64,000 nucleotides of DNA from contig JAEWZN010000018.1 in assembly GCA_023395255.1 (NCBI GenBank), forward strand, positions 4,865-68,864. The letters are read 5' to 3'. Made by a program: the position numbers and the translations under genes. This document shows positions 55,066 through 63,208 of the stretch, one piece after another. Source of the DNA: Deferribacteres bacterium. GTDB taxonomy: Bacteria > Chrysiogenota > Deferribacteres > Deferribacterales > Geovibrionaceae. How positions within the stretch are numbered: the first letter of the stretch is position 1; each line of letters opens with the position of its first letter. Below the pieces are notes generated by a model. It did no database searches. It was not told the origin of the DNA and saw only the letters and a list, made by a program, of their open reading frames with translations.

Positions 55066-55190
55066 TGTCATTCTGAGGCAGAGCCGAAGAATCCCTGACT
55101 TTTGAGACTGCTTCGTCATTTTACTCCTCGCAGTGACTTATTGATAACGTCATTGCGAACCCTGAAAGGGTGAAGCAATCTCAGGCTTCC
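55066..55190. repeat. CATTGCGAAC-type dispersed repeats, two variants
   Basis: 'gtcattctgaggcagagccgaagaatccctga' then 'cagtgacttattgataacgtcattgcgaaccctgaaagggtgaagcaatctc', quoted only as landmarks at 55069 and 55150-55185. The rest of 54894-55065 is AT-rich and should carry the trpB2 promoter. Confidence 0.55.
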
Positions 55191-55251
55191 CCTGCAAGAT
55201 ACGGGAACCGCAGGACGTAGTTTTTACCGTAATAAACCAAAGGAGGAACAA

Positions 55252-55365
55252 ATGGCAAAAATAGCATTAATCCTTGCAGACGGATTTGAAGAGATAGAGG
55301 CACTGGATGTGCCGACGCCGTGCGCAGCGAAGCCGTGTTTAACACGGCGCGAGTGTACACGGTAA
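55252..55365 (+). pseudogene. Truncated 5' copy of the DJ-1 family gene
   Basis: Begins MAKIALILADGFEEIEALDV, the same as the intact gene but for Thr2 to Ala and the last residues, then runs into GHE sequence and stops after 37 codons. It keeps a good ribosome site, so a short peptide could be made, but no domain remains. Arose by duplication of the gene start. Confidence 0.85.
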
Positions 55366-55390
55366 AAACACAGGACGTAGTTTTTACCGT
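55316..55390 (+). repeat. GHE element within the duplication
   Basis: Core GCCGTGCGCAGCGAAG, hairpin B GCCGTG/CACGGC, core GCGCGAGTGTAC, hairpin A ACGGTAAAAAC/GTTTTTACCGT (55359-55390, loop ACAGGACGTA). Hairpin C is missing; the broken reading frame joins the core at 55316. A degraded hairpin A lies before the first copy (55201-55230). Confidence 0.8.
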
Positions 55391-55411
55391 AATAAACCAA
55401 AGGAGGAACAA

Positions 55412-55963
55412 ATGACAAAAATCGCATTAATCCTTGCAGACGGATTTGAAGAGATAGAAGCACTGGGAACGGCGGATATTCTCCGCAGGGCAAAGGCAGA
55501 TGTTTTCATAGCGGGGCTCAGGGAAGGAGCGGTTTCTTCCAGCAGAGGAGTGAGAGTTCTGCCCGATGGGCTTATTGACAGCGTAAACGCTGATGACTTT
55601 GATGCGATAGTCCTCCCCGGCGGTCAGCCCGGAGCGGATAACCTCAACGCCGACAGGCGGGTGATCGACCTGCTATACAGCTTCAATGAAAAGGGAAAGC
55701 TCATCTGCGCCATATGCGCGGCACCTTACATTCTGGCGGAAAAAGGACTTCTTAAAGGGAAAAAGGCAACCTGCTTCCCTTCATACGCCGAAGTGCTTGG
55801 CGAAAGCTACATTGAGAAAAAGGTTGTGGAGGACGGCAACATAATAACCAGCAGAGGTCCCGCCACAGCGCCGGATTTCGCATTCGCCATTGTTGACAGG
55901 TTGATAGATAAGAGAATTACAGATACGTTAAAAAAAGCCATGCTTTACTACTGCGGCTGTTAA
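55412..55963 (+). CDS. DJ-1/PfpI (YajL/ThiJ-like) family protein
   Basis: 183 residues. Class I glutamine-amidotransferase-like fold. KIALILADGFEEIEALG with the conserved Glu, AIVLPGGQPGADNL, and the nucleophile-elbow Cys in LICAICAAPYILAE. The end TSRGPATAPDFAFAIVD is typical of the YajL/DJ-1 branch, which acts in stress protection and has been assigned deglycase or glyoxalase activity (debated). Preceded by AAAGGAGG. A GHE hairpin A lies in its leader. Confidence 0.92.
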   Translation: MTKIALILADGFEEIEALGTADILRRAKADVFIAGLREGAVSSSRGVRVLPDGLIDSVNADDFDAIVLPGGQPGADNLNADRRVIDLLYSFNEKGKLICAICAAPYILAEKGLLKGKKATCFPSYAEVLGESYIEKKVVEDGNIITSRGPATAPDFAFAIVDRLIDKRITDTLKKAMLYYCGC

Positions 55964-56292
55964 ATACTAAGCAGCCGTTTTTCAAGAAGCGAACGCATAT
56001 CTCTGCGTCCGTCTGCTATGAGAAGAATAAAAACATTTTGTTCATCAGCATGATAGATTATACGGTATGGTTTAAAATATATCTCCCTGAAACTTTTCAT
56101 GCCTAGTGCGGCAAGCTCAGCGGGGAAAGTGCCTCTATGCGGCATTTCGCTCAGATTTCTGATGTTTTTAGTAATGGAATCAATGACATATTCTGCGTTC
56201 TTTCTACCGTCATGTTTTTCAATATACGAAAATATATCCGCAAGGTCATCTTTCGCTGAGCCCGTAAAAAAGATTTTATGCACGGAAATCAC
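55960..56292 (-). CDS. ParE/RelE-family toxin
   Basis: 110 residues. Matches the ParE/RelE fold: FTGSAKDDLADIFSYIEKHD at the N-terminus, MPHRGTFPAELAALGMKSFR in the middle and the strands YRIIYHADEQNVFILLIADGRRD. Whether it hits gyrase (ParE) or mRNA (RelE) cannot be decided. Start is GTG at 56292 (or GTG at 56283) just after GAGGG, overlapping the antitoxin stop. Convergent with DJ-1, overlapping its stop by 4 bp. Confidence 0.87.
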   Translation of the reverse strand: MISVHKIFFTGSAKDDLADIFSYIEKHDGRKNAEYVIDSITKNIRNLSEMPHRGTFPAELAALGMKSFREIYFKPYRIIYHADEQNVFILLIADGRRDMRSLLEKRLLSI

Positions 56293-56543
56293 CCCTCACG
56301 GATTTCCCTGATAACATCATCAAGCGGAAAAACCCGCCCTTTCTCAATTTCACCCATGCCCACGGCAAGAATTTTCAGAAGCGCAATTGTTTCCTGCGTC
56401 TTCTCATAGTCCTCGATCGACTGGACAACCGCCTTTGCTTCTCCGTTCTGGGTGATAATCAGCGGTTCATCAATATTGCGTATGATTTCAGCGGCGTTGG
56501 ATTTAAGCCAGCTTATGGGTTTAATCTGTCCTGCAAGCTTCAT
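56289..56543 (-). CDS. Phd/YefM-family antitoxin
   Basis: 84 residues. KPISWLKSNAAEIIRNIDEP, then LIITQNGEAKAVVQSIEDYE: the DNA-binding part of the Phd/YefM family. The C-terminal half should wrap the toxin. Antitoxin first, toxin second, with overlapping codons, is the classical order. Confidence 0.9.
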   Translation of the reverse strand: MKLAGQIKPISWLKSNAAEIIRNIDEPLIITQNGEAKAVVQSIEDYEKTQETIALLKILAVGMGEIEKGRVFPLDDVIREIREG

Positions 56544-56557
56544 AAATTCACCTCATA

Positions 56558-56591
56558 GACTGAATATAGTCCTTATTCAGTCATAAGTCAA
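56558..56591 (-). promoter_or_regulatory. Toxin-antitoxin promoter and operator
   Basis: TTGACT (56586-56591), 17 bp, TATATT (56563-56568). The palindrome GACTGAAT/ATTCAGTC (56558-56565 with 56575-56582) covers the -10 box and part of the spacer, where the antitoxin or complex would repress. It lies at the end of the tgpA-like gene. Confidence 0.75.
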
Positions 56592-58498
56592 CGAAGTCCC
56601 TTCATCACCCGCAGGAGTTCGGCAAGCCGCTTCTTTTCATCTCTTGTCAGGCTCCTGCCTCTGTAATAAGCGCCGTGAAAAACTGCGGCAAATTCATCCG
56701 CCAGTTTTTTGAGCTCCGGATCTTTTATATCAATCTCGGTGAGCCCGGCGGACGGGTTCACGTCATAGCCCTTTCTTTTCATAAGCTTACGGAAAGCATG
56801 GGCGTAGCTCTCATCCCCTTTTGTCCTGAATACACCCCTGAAACGCCAGACTGCAAAAAAGAGCGCAGGAACAAGCAGATAGAGCAATACTGCCAATGCC
56901 CTGAGTGCAATCGCCCTGTAATCGGTTTTCAGTTTTTCAGCAGCATTCCGCACGGAGCGCACCGCCTTAACCTGTTTGGAGAAATCATAATTTATTACAA
57001 ACGCATTCCAGTAAAAATTCACTGTGTCCGCCAGAAGACGCATGCGGAATGCGAAGGTTCTTTCGCCGCCGCTGAACGCGGAAGGAGCCGCAGGCGTGGG
57101 GTCTATGCGCCGCCACCCTTTCCCGTCAATATACGCCTCCACCCAGACATGGGCGTTTCTCTGCGGAACGGCGTAGTAGCCACCTGCGCCGTTGTAGTAT
57201 CCGCCCGCGTAGCCGCCCACGAGCCTTGCGGGGACACCGTTCCGCCGCAGTATAACCGCCGCCGCGGATGCGTAATATTCACAGTTGCCCAGCTTTGTTT
57301 TAAAGAGGAAGTCCTCCAGCGGAGTCCGGGAAACGGGCAGCCTGTCCAATGAATATCTGAAGCCGCTGCGGATGAAATACACCTGCATAAGCTCCGCCAG
57401 CCCTTCACCGGATGCTGTGTTTCTGAAATTGTCCGCGAATTCCGCAAGCTCCGCAGAAAGCTCAGGCAGTTCCAGAAACTGTTCATAACTATCGTATTCC
57501 TCGGTCAGATATTTTCCGGATGCGGAATAAGCCGTGTACTGAAGCCGCTTCTGCACCGGACGGTTCACGGAGTAGACAAACCCCCGCTCTCTTTCGCTGC
57601 CCCGCATATCCATGTGGAACGGAACATCCAGCCCGAACAGATACTTATCACCGTACGGCTCAAGATAAACAGTATGCTCAGTGAGGTTCTTTTCAGGGCG
57701 TATGCGCCATCTGATACCGGATTGTTTTGATGCGCTCCATGTTTTCCCGTCGAACCTGTCCATGACAATGCCACGCCAGTATGGAGAAGAACCGCTCATT
57801 TCAGGCATTTCCGCACGGAAAATCAGCCTCGCATCCTGCTGAATATCAGAGACATTGCCCAGTGCCACACTGTCCGAAAAGCCGGTCATTGTGCCGTCCT
57901 CCCTGTTCAGAAACTGGAAGACCGGATAATTTGTTCTGGGCAGAACGGCAAACAGCATAACCGCAACGGGAATAGACAGAAGCGGTATCGCAAGTGTTTT
58001 ATAAATGATACGTTTTATATGTTTAACAGGCATCACCGCCCGTTCGTCCTCCGTCATATATGTCAGAAGAACCATTGAAACGGAAATCAGCAGGAAAAGA
58101 GCAAAAACAAACGCCAGAAACCATATACTGAGGCTGATGAGCGCAGAACCCGCCGCCATGAACATGGCTATCATGTATATCTGCATAAAATCGCGGAATT
58201 TCTTATTCGGCTCGATAAATTTTACCGACTGAATAGCAAGCAGCGCCTCAAGGGCGGGAATGACCATATTCTCCATATTCATACGGGCTATGGTGAAAAG
58301 AATAATCAGAACAGACAGTATATTAAGCCACAAACGCGGCACACCGCCCCTTTTCCCCGCTTCCGCCCATGCTCCGTAGACAGTTGCGGCGAAAAACACC
58401 GCAGTGTAGACAACCCCTGTCTCCCCCACAAGGGGTATCACACCTATGAGCGCTATCAGGTATGTGAGGATGTTCACCACATTTCTAATCTCAGTCAT
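56588..58498 (-). CDS. TgpA-type transglutaminase with N-terminal membrane domain
   Basis: 636 residues. Several membrane spans in residues 1-190 (DUF3488 part), a periplasmic transglutaminase core with LGNCEYYASAAAVILRRNG (Cys), QRNAHVWVEAYID (His) and RIDPTP (Asp), then another span near 545-565 and a cytoplasmic tail. Start at 58498, overlapping the DUF58 gene by 8 bp; the longer frame reads into DUF58. The moxR-DUF58-tgpA order is widespread. Substrate unknown. Confidence 0.9.
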   Translation of the reverse strand: MTEIRNVVNILTYLIALIGVIPLVGETGVVYTAVFFAATVYGAWAEAGKRGGVPRLWLNILSVLIILFTIARMNMENMVIPALEALLAIQSVKFIEPNKKFRDFMQIYMIAMFMAAGSALISLSIWFLAFVFALFLLISVSMVLLTYMTEDERAVMPVKHIKRIIYKTLAIPLLSIPVAVMLFAVLPRTNYPVFQFLNREDGTMTGFSDSVALGNVSDIQQDARLIFRAEMPEMSGSSPYWRGIVMDRFDGKTWSASKQSGIRWRIRPEKNLTEHTVYLEPYGDKYLFGLDVPFHMDMRGSERERGFVYSVNRPVQKRLQYTAYSASGKYLTEEYDSYEQFLELPELSAELAEFADNFRNTASGEGLAELMQVYFIRSGFRYSLDRLPVSRTPLEDFLFKTKLGNCEYYASAAAVILRRNGVPARLVGGYAGGYYNGAGGYYAVPQRNAHVWVEAYIDGKGWRRIDPTPAAPSAFSGGERTFAFRMRLLADTVNFYWNAFVINYDFSKQVKAVRSVRNAAEKLKTDYRAIALRALAVLLYLLVPALFFAVWRFRGVFRTKGDESYAHAFRKLMKRKGYDVNPSAGLTEIDIKDPELKKLADEFAAVFHGAYYRGRSLTRDEKKRLAELLRVMKGLR

Positions 58499-59381
58499 AA
58501 AGTGCAAGCTCCCTGAGCATCTCAAGCCTGTGCACCGGAGTGACATCCGGCGGGAAGAGCTTTTCAGCCGTTTTCAGTCCCACGGGAGTGCCCTTATCCA
58601 TCAGGCTGATGATAAGCCATGCGGCGCAGGAAAGCCTCTGCTCCGCACCGCCGTTCAGCTTCTCCGGCTCAATAATCACCGGTTCCGCGCCGAGGGATGT
58701 CATCTCCTTCACTTTCAGGCTGCCTGTGCGGGCTGTTGCCTTCCAGTGGATCATGCGCATGGAATCCCCTGCGGTGTAGCTGCGGATGGACATCAGTTCA
58801 GAGTCAAAGCCTTTTCTGTCGGTTGCGTTTTCGCCCTGTCCGCCGGATTTTGCACCGGAATATCCCGAGATGCATGGAAGAGGAGCAGGGAACACAATTA
58901 CATCCACCGAGTCGGTAAGGTCTTTATAACGGGTGAAAAAGTTGAACGGAAAAACGGTCGAAACATACATTCCGCTTAAAATATGACGGCCCCTGGAGGG
59001 GAAAATTATTTCAGCGAACTTAACGCTCTGCCCGCCTGTGTCCGTGAAGGGGAAAAGCAGTTCCTGACTCTGAATATGCACCCGTATGAGGAAAGCCGGA
59101 AGAAACCGCCGCTCATTCACAAGCCGCACGCTCACAGGACAGACACGTCCGGCGTATATCTCATCCGGCAGACCGACCTCCACCCGCAGGCGGTTCATAT
59201 CCGCCACGCCGAAAAACCCCGAAACCGCCATGAACCCCAGCATCAGGGCAACAATGATATACACAAGGTTGTTGGCGGTGTTTACCGCGCCCACACCCAT
59301 AAAAATGCACAGGGCTATGTATATCCACCCCGCCTTTTTTATCCGTATGACTGACGGCGCGCCCTGCTTCTTCTTTTTCAT
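58491..59381 (-). CDS. DUF58 family protein
   Basis: 296 residues. Two membrane spans near the N-terminus (about 17-60), then a beta-rich part and the DUF58 signature FDSELMSIRSYTAGDSMRMI followed by HWKATARTGSLKVKEM. It partners with MoxR ATPases. Overlaps moxR and tgpA at its ends (4 and 8 bp). Confidence 0.9.
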   Translation of the reverse strand: MKKKKQGAPSVIRIKKAGWIYIALCIFMGVGAVNTANNLVYIIVALMLGFMAVSGFFGVADMNRLRVEVGLPDEIYAGRVCPVSVRLVNERRFLPAFLIRVHIQSQELLFPFTDTGGQSVKFAEIIFPSRGRHILSGMYVSTVFPFNFFTRYKDLTDSVDVIVFPAPLPCISGYSGAKSGGQGENATDRKGFDSELMSIRSYTAGDSMRMIHWKATARTGSLKVKEMTSLGAEPVIIEPEKLNGGAEQRLSCAAWLIISLMDKGTPVGLKTAEKLFPPDVTPVHRLEMLRELALYD

Positions 59382-60310
59382 GCGGGCATGTTCACTTCAT
59401 CTATGAGTGAGCGGATGTAGAAGTCCCTGTCAGTCCCCTGAAACTCTTCATTAAAAAGCACCCTGTGGGTGATGATATACTGCGAAAGCTCCTTAATATC
59501 CTCCGGGATAACATAATCGCGCCCTTTGAAATATGCGTTTGCCTTTCCGAGACGTATCATAAACAGCGTAGCTCTTGTGGAAAGCCCCGCGCGGAGGAAC
59601 CTGCTTGTTCTTGTTGCCTGTGCGATGTCCAGCACATAGTCTATAATTTTATCGGCTGCCTGAACGTCCTTTTCTATCTCTTTCTGAATATTTTCTATCT
59701 CCGTCAGCGAAAGAAGCGGCTCGATGTCATAAAGCTCACGCCTCCTGCTCCCGCCGCTCAGGATCATCCGTTCCGCCTCTCTGTTCGGGTAGCCGAGGCT
59801 TATCTTCATCATAAACCTGTCAAGCTGTGATTCGGGCAGAGGAAATGTCCCGAACTGATCTACCGGGTTCTGGGTGGCAATCACAAAAAAGGGGCGGTTG
59901 AGGTTATATGTATTCCCTTCCGCTGTGACCTGCTTCTCCCCCATCGCTTCGAGAAGGGCGCTCTGTGTCTTGGGAGTGGCGCGGTTAACCTCATCCACAA
60001 GAACAATGTTGTTGAACACAGGCCCCCGCTGAAACTCAAAGCGGTTGTCATCCTTATTATAAATGGAAAGTCCGGTGACATCGGTCGGCAGAAGGTCGTT
60101 AGTGCACTGAATACGCCCGAAGCTTAAGCCAAGAGCCTTGGCAAGTCCGATAGCGAGGGTTGTTTTCCCCAGCCCCGGCAGGTCTTCAATCAGGAGGTGT
60201 CCTTTTGTAAAAAAAGTGAGGAGTGCAAGCCTGAGCCCCTGATCCTTTCCGTGGAGAAACTCACCGAGAAAACTCATCATCTCTGTTATCTGTGTGTTTT
60301 TAACTTCCAT
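59378..60310 (-). CDS. MoxR-family AAA+ ATPase
   Basis: 310 residues. Walker A EDLPGLGKTTLAIGLA, Walker B NIVLVDEVNRATPKTQSALL, sensor motif VIATQNPVDQFGTFPLPESQ with DRFMMKI, and a C-terminal lid with RAGLSTRATLFMIRLGKA. Such ATPases act as chaperones with DUF58 and VWA proteins. Start at 60310 with AAGGAGG upstream. First gene of the moxR-DUF58-tgpA operon. Confidence 0.93.
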   Translation of the reverse strand: MEVKNTQITEMMSFLGEFLHGKDQGLRLALLTFFTKGHLLIEDLPGLGKTTLAIGLAKALGLSFGRIQCTNDLLPTDVTGLSIYNKDDNRFEFQRGPVFNNIVLVDEVNRATPKTQSALLEAMGEKQVTAEGNTYNLNRPFFVIATQNPVDQFGTFPLPESQLDRFMMKISLGYPNREAERMILSGGSRRRELYDIEPLLSLTEIENIQKEIEKDVQAADKIIDYVLDIAQATRTSRFLRAGLSTRATLFMIRLGKANAYFKGRDYVIPEDIKELSQYIITHRVLFNEEFQGTDRDFYIRSLIDEVNMPA

Positions 60311-60590
60311 AGCCCCCCTCCTTTGTTCTTTTATATATTCTACCCTAAAGATCATATTAATAAACAGTTTTTCTTTCGCTGCAGAAATCAGCAGTTTTAC
60401 TTAAAATTTACTTTCATACAAATAATGATTATCTCCGCCGATCAAAACAACCATCAACAGCAGAAAAGACAGCAATGATAAATCATATCAACTGAATATG
60501 ATTTACTATTAATTGACAAATACCCGATGAAAGGATTACCATTATTAAATTTTTTAAAGATGCTTCATTTACTATCAGGGGAGAGAATAG

Positions 60591-62093
60591 ATGAATCTGG
60601 TCACCTGCCTTTCTATACGGACAAAGTTTCACATTATGCTCGGACTGACCGTGCTGATGTTTTTAGCTGCGACATTCTACCATTCCTACATTTTTACATC
60701 AGTCTGCATTGTTTTGTTCCTGCTGTTCATGTACATCCTTTTCCGCTCGATAACCGCTAAGCTGAAAGAAATAAGCGATAAAATGGCATATCTCAGCGGA
60801 GGAAAAGGAGACCTGACAGCGAGAATGCCCCGGATGAAAACCGACTGTTCGTGCATGGTGGCTGATATGTCCCAGTCTCTGAACACATTTCTGGACTTTG
60901 TTGACAACGAGTTTGTGGACACCCTCTACCGTGTGGGTGACGCGGCGGAAAAAACAATGCCTGTTTCCATGGCAGTAATCAAGGTGCGGGAATCTGTGGA
61001 TGAAAATATGACAATGGCAACTCAGGTTGCCGCCGCCAGTGCCCAGATGCGCCTAGCCATTCATGATATAGCAATGAGCGTGAATGATTCCTCTGTGAAA
61101 GCCGCAGAAAGTGTAGAAATGGCTCAGCACGGCACACAGGCCATAGAGGAATCAAAAGCATCAATGGAAAGCATTAACAGCATAATACGCAACCTTGGCG
61201 GCGAAGTTGCCAAGCTCACTGATAACGCAAATAAAATAGGCGGAGTAATCTCTGTCATAAACGATATTTCCGATCAGACAAACCTTCTGGCGCTCAACGC
61301 CGCAATCGAAGCCGCCAGAGCGGGGGAAGCGGGCAGAGGCTTTGCCGTTGTTGCGGATGAGGTCCGCAAACTGGCTGAAAGAACGCAGAAGTCCACCAAA
61401 GAGATAGAAAACATGGTCAGTGAGATGCAGGCGAATATACGCATAGTCACCGCAGGTGCTCAGGGGGTTATAGAATCTGTTGATGTGCAGAAAAGCTGCA
61501 CCGAAAACGCTTTTTCAAGTTTCCATGCCATCAATGCCGCAGTAGAAGACCTCAACGCCGCAATAGGCAGTATTTCCGCCGCAATAGAGGAACAAAGCGC
61601 TACAACTGAGGAGATAGCCGGAAGTGTGGAAAACGTTGCAAAGGCCTCCGAACACACAAACGATGTGGTGATAGAGCTCATGGCGGATGCAAACCACCTC
61701 ACAGGCAGCCTCAACGGAATTGCGGATAAATACGCCAAGCTGACATACAGCAGCAAAGGCTTTTACTTCGTAACCGCAAAAATTGCCCATATAGCATTTA
61801 TGAAACGCATATTCGACTGCTTCCAGAACGGTACGACAATTCAGCTTCCGGATCACACAACATGCGGCTTCGGCAAATTTTACTTCGGCAGAGGGATGGA
61901 GCTTTTCGGCAAAGACCCGGACTTTCAGGCACTGGCAAAACCGCACGAGGGAGTGCATAAGCTGGGCAATGAGATAATGAGCAGGCTGAAATCAAACAAC
62001 AGAGCGGGCATAGAGGCTTCCATCAACGAACTGGACAGAAATGTGAAAAGCCTTGTTTCAAAACTCGACTCTCTGGCGGAAAAATACAGATAA
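60591..62093 (+). CDS. Chemoreceptor with C-terminal CZB zinc-binding domain
   Basis: 500 residues. Two spans close together (about 13-29 and 34-51) with almost no periplasmic part, a HAMP-like link, the signalling hairpin with [19 protein letters not shown], then a CZB domain (about 385-500): [28 protein letters not shown] and [11 protein letters not shown] supply the His3-Cys ligands. CZB receptors sense zinc or hypochlorous acid through the Cys. It therefore senses from the cytoplasm. GGGGAG lies before the start. Confidence 0.92.
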   Translation: MNLVTCLSIRTKFHIMLGLTVLMFLAATFYHSYIFTSVCIVLFLLFMYILFRSITAKLKEISDKMAYLSGGKGDLTARMPRMKTDCSCMVADMSQSLNTFLDFVDNEFVDTLYRVGDAAEKTMPVSMAVIKVRESVDENMTMATQVAAASAQMRLAIHDIAMSVNDSSVKAAESVEMAQHGTQAIEESKASMESINSIIRNLGGEVAKLTDNANKIGGVISVINDISDQTNLLALNAAIEAARAGEAGRGFAVVADEVRKLAERTQKSTKEIENMVSEMQANIRIVTAGAQGVIESVDVQKSCTENAFSSFHAINAAVEDLNAAIGSISAAIEEQSATTEEIAGSVENVAKASEHTNDVVIELMADANHLTGSLNGIADKYAKLTYSSKGFYFVTAKIAHIAFMKRIFDCFQNGTTIQLPDHTTCGFGKFYFGRGMELFGKDPDFQALAKPHEGVHKLGNEIMSRLKSNNRAGIEASINELDRNVKSLVSKLDSLAEKYR

Positions 62094-62103
62094 AGCCTTT
62101 GAC

Positions 62104-62151
62104 ATAACCCCCCTCTTTTTTTATAAATAGTTCTCTAAAGGGGGGTGTTAT
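62104..62151 (+). promoter_or_regulatory. Hairpin that hides a ribosome binding site
   Basis: ATAACCCCCC (62104-62113) can pair with GGGGGGTGTTAT (62140-62151, one bulged U), closing the ribosome site and the first two bases of the start codon of the 87-residue gene. It could be an on/off or temperature switch, or a simple terminator of the chemoreceptor gene (T-rich loop). Confidence 0.5.
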
Positions 62152-62413
62152 GGTTGTTGTTTTTCTTGCGTTGACATCTATATATGCATACTACAAAGTC
62201 GGGAGCTTCGCCCTTCTGGGGCTTACTGCCGCCGTATTTGTAATTAACAAGGCAGCCCGCTACAAAATGGATCACGACCGCAAAAAGAAAGCCCTCCCCT
62301 CTGACAAGGTTGACCCTTACTCCACGGACATAAATATCATTACATTCCTTATACTTGTGGCCATCTTCATCCACAGCATGTACCGCATGCTCACCTTCGG
62401 GGTTACCGCATAA
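62150..62413 (+). CDS. Small two-span membrane protein, unknown
   Basis: 87 residues. TM1 about 1-33 (VVVFLALTSIYAYY... and LLGLTAAVFVIN), a basic middle KAARYKMDHDRKKKALPSDK, TM2 about 60-78. No family recognised. GGGGGG lies before the ATG within a hairpin. Confidence 0.65.
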   Translation: MVVVFLALTSIYAYYKVGSFALLGLTAAVFVINKAARYKMDHDRKKKALPSDKVDPYSTDINIITFLILVAIFIHSMYRMLTFGVTA

Positions 62414-62502
62414 AAACCTCTTTCCGGTAAAATTCACTTGCGGCAAATTACGCCGTGTCTAACTTTATAATTAACAGTAAATTACAGGCAAAGGAGCCGT
62501 AT

Positions 62503-63117
62503 ATGCGCAAATTTCTCTTTATAGCATTGCTGGCGCTCGGTCTTTCAGGATGCGCAAGCTACACTGTTAATGTAACAGGTTACGGCGGTCTGGATAATTA
62601 TCCGGCCAAGACATATGATTTCATGCTTTCTCAGGATATAAGAACAGACCTTGAGGCGATGGGCTACGTCAGCATGCTGGAAAAACAGCTTGCCTGCATA
62701 GGCTGGGAAAGGGATGCAAAATCGCCTGAATACGTGATTGCCCCCGCCTTCGGCATCACAGGAAGCAGGGATAATGAACCCAAGGCTCGCTTCGGCGTGG
62801 GCATAGGGGCAGGAACCTTCGGCAGCGGGCTGTCACTCGGAACCTTCCTCGGCACATCCACAGGTTCATCCTCAAGGGATGACTACACCAAGTATCTGGA
62901 TGTAAAGCTTTTTACCAAGGGAAAAACAAGTGAGCAGCCTGTATGGCAGGGAAAAATCTTCATACAGGACAGAGAAGAGAAGCTCAGCGAGGTAATGCCT
63001 GTTCTTGTGAAATATGCCGTTGAAAACTTCGGTAAATCAACAGACGGCAGCAAGGAGTTCACCTTCAACGCCACAGGCAAAAACATGGAAGCTCTGGAAA
63101 CCTGCCCTGCGGAGTAG
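62503..63117 (+). CDS. DUF4136-like lipoprotein
   Basis: 204 residues. Lipoprotein signal with lipobox LSGC (about Cys17). NYPAKTYDFMLSQDIRTDLE and LEAMGYVSMLEKQLACIGWE recall the DUF4136 start, and the glycine/serine-rich middle (FGVGIGAGTFGSGLSLGTFL) fits that family. Function unknown; likely outer-membrane-anchored. Start at 62503 with AAAGGAG upstream. Confidence 0.75.
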   Translation: MRKFLFIALLALGLSGCASYTVNVTGYGGLDNYPAKTYDFMLSQDIRTDLEAMGYVSMLEKQLACIGWERDAKSPEYVIAPAFGITGSRDNEPKARFGVGIGAGTFGSGLSLGTFLGTSTGSSSRDDYTKYLDVKLFTKGKTSEQPVWQGKIFIQDREEKLSEVMPVLVKYAVENFGKSTDGSKEFTFNATGKNMEALETCPAE

Positions 63118-63143
63118 AAAACAAATAACGAATCAGACAGCAG

Positions 63144-63174
63144 CGGCATTTTTCCCAAAACGGGAAAAATGCCG
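63144..63174 (+). terminator. Terminator after the DUF4136-like gene
   Basis: A 13-bp perfect stem CGGCATTTTTCCC/GGGAAAAATGCCG (63144-63156 with 63162-63174). The T-run is short (TTGACA), and that sequence is also the -35 box of the next gene. Confidence 0.6.
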
Positions 63175-63203
63175 TTGACATATTCACAGCTACACTCTAT
63201 CTT
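63175..63203 (+). promoter_or_regulatory. higBA promoter
   Basis: TTGACA, 17 bp, TATCTT. The expected start of transcription coincides with the toxin ATG at 63209, and no ribosome site is present. Confidence 0.6.
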
Positions 63204-63208
63204 TATCT

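Larger units (their letters stand above)
55201..55410 (+). repeat. 160-bp direct duplication upstream of the DJ-1 gene
   Basis: The block starting CAGGACGTAGTTTTTACCGT recurs at 55211 and 55371. It covers one hairpin arm, the ribosome site AAAGGAGG, the start codon and the first 19 codons of the DJ-1 gene, almost identical over 88 bp. The two copies are separated by a GHE element. Confidence 0.9.
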
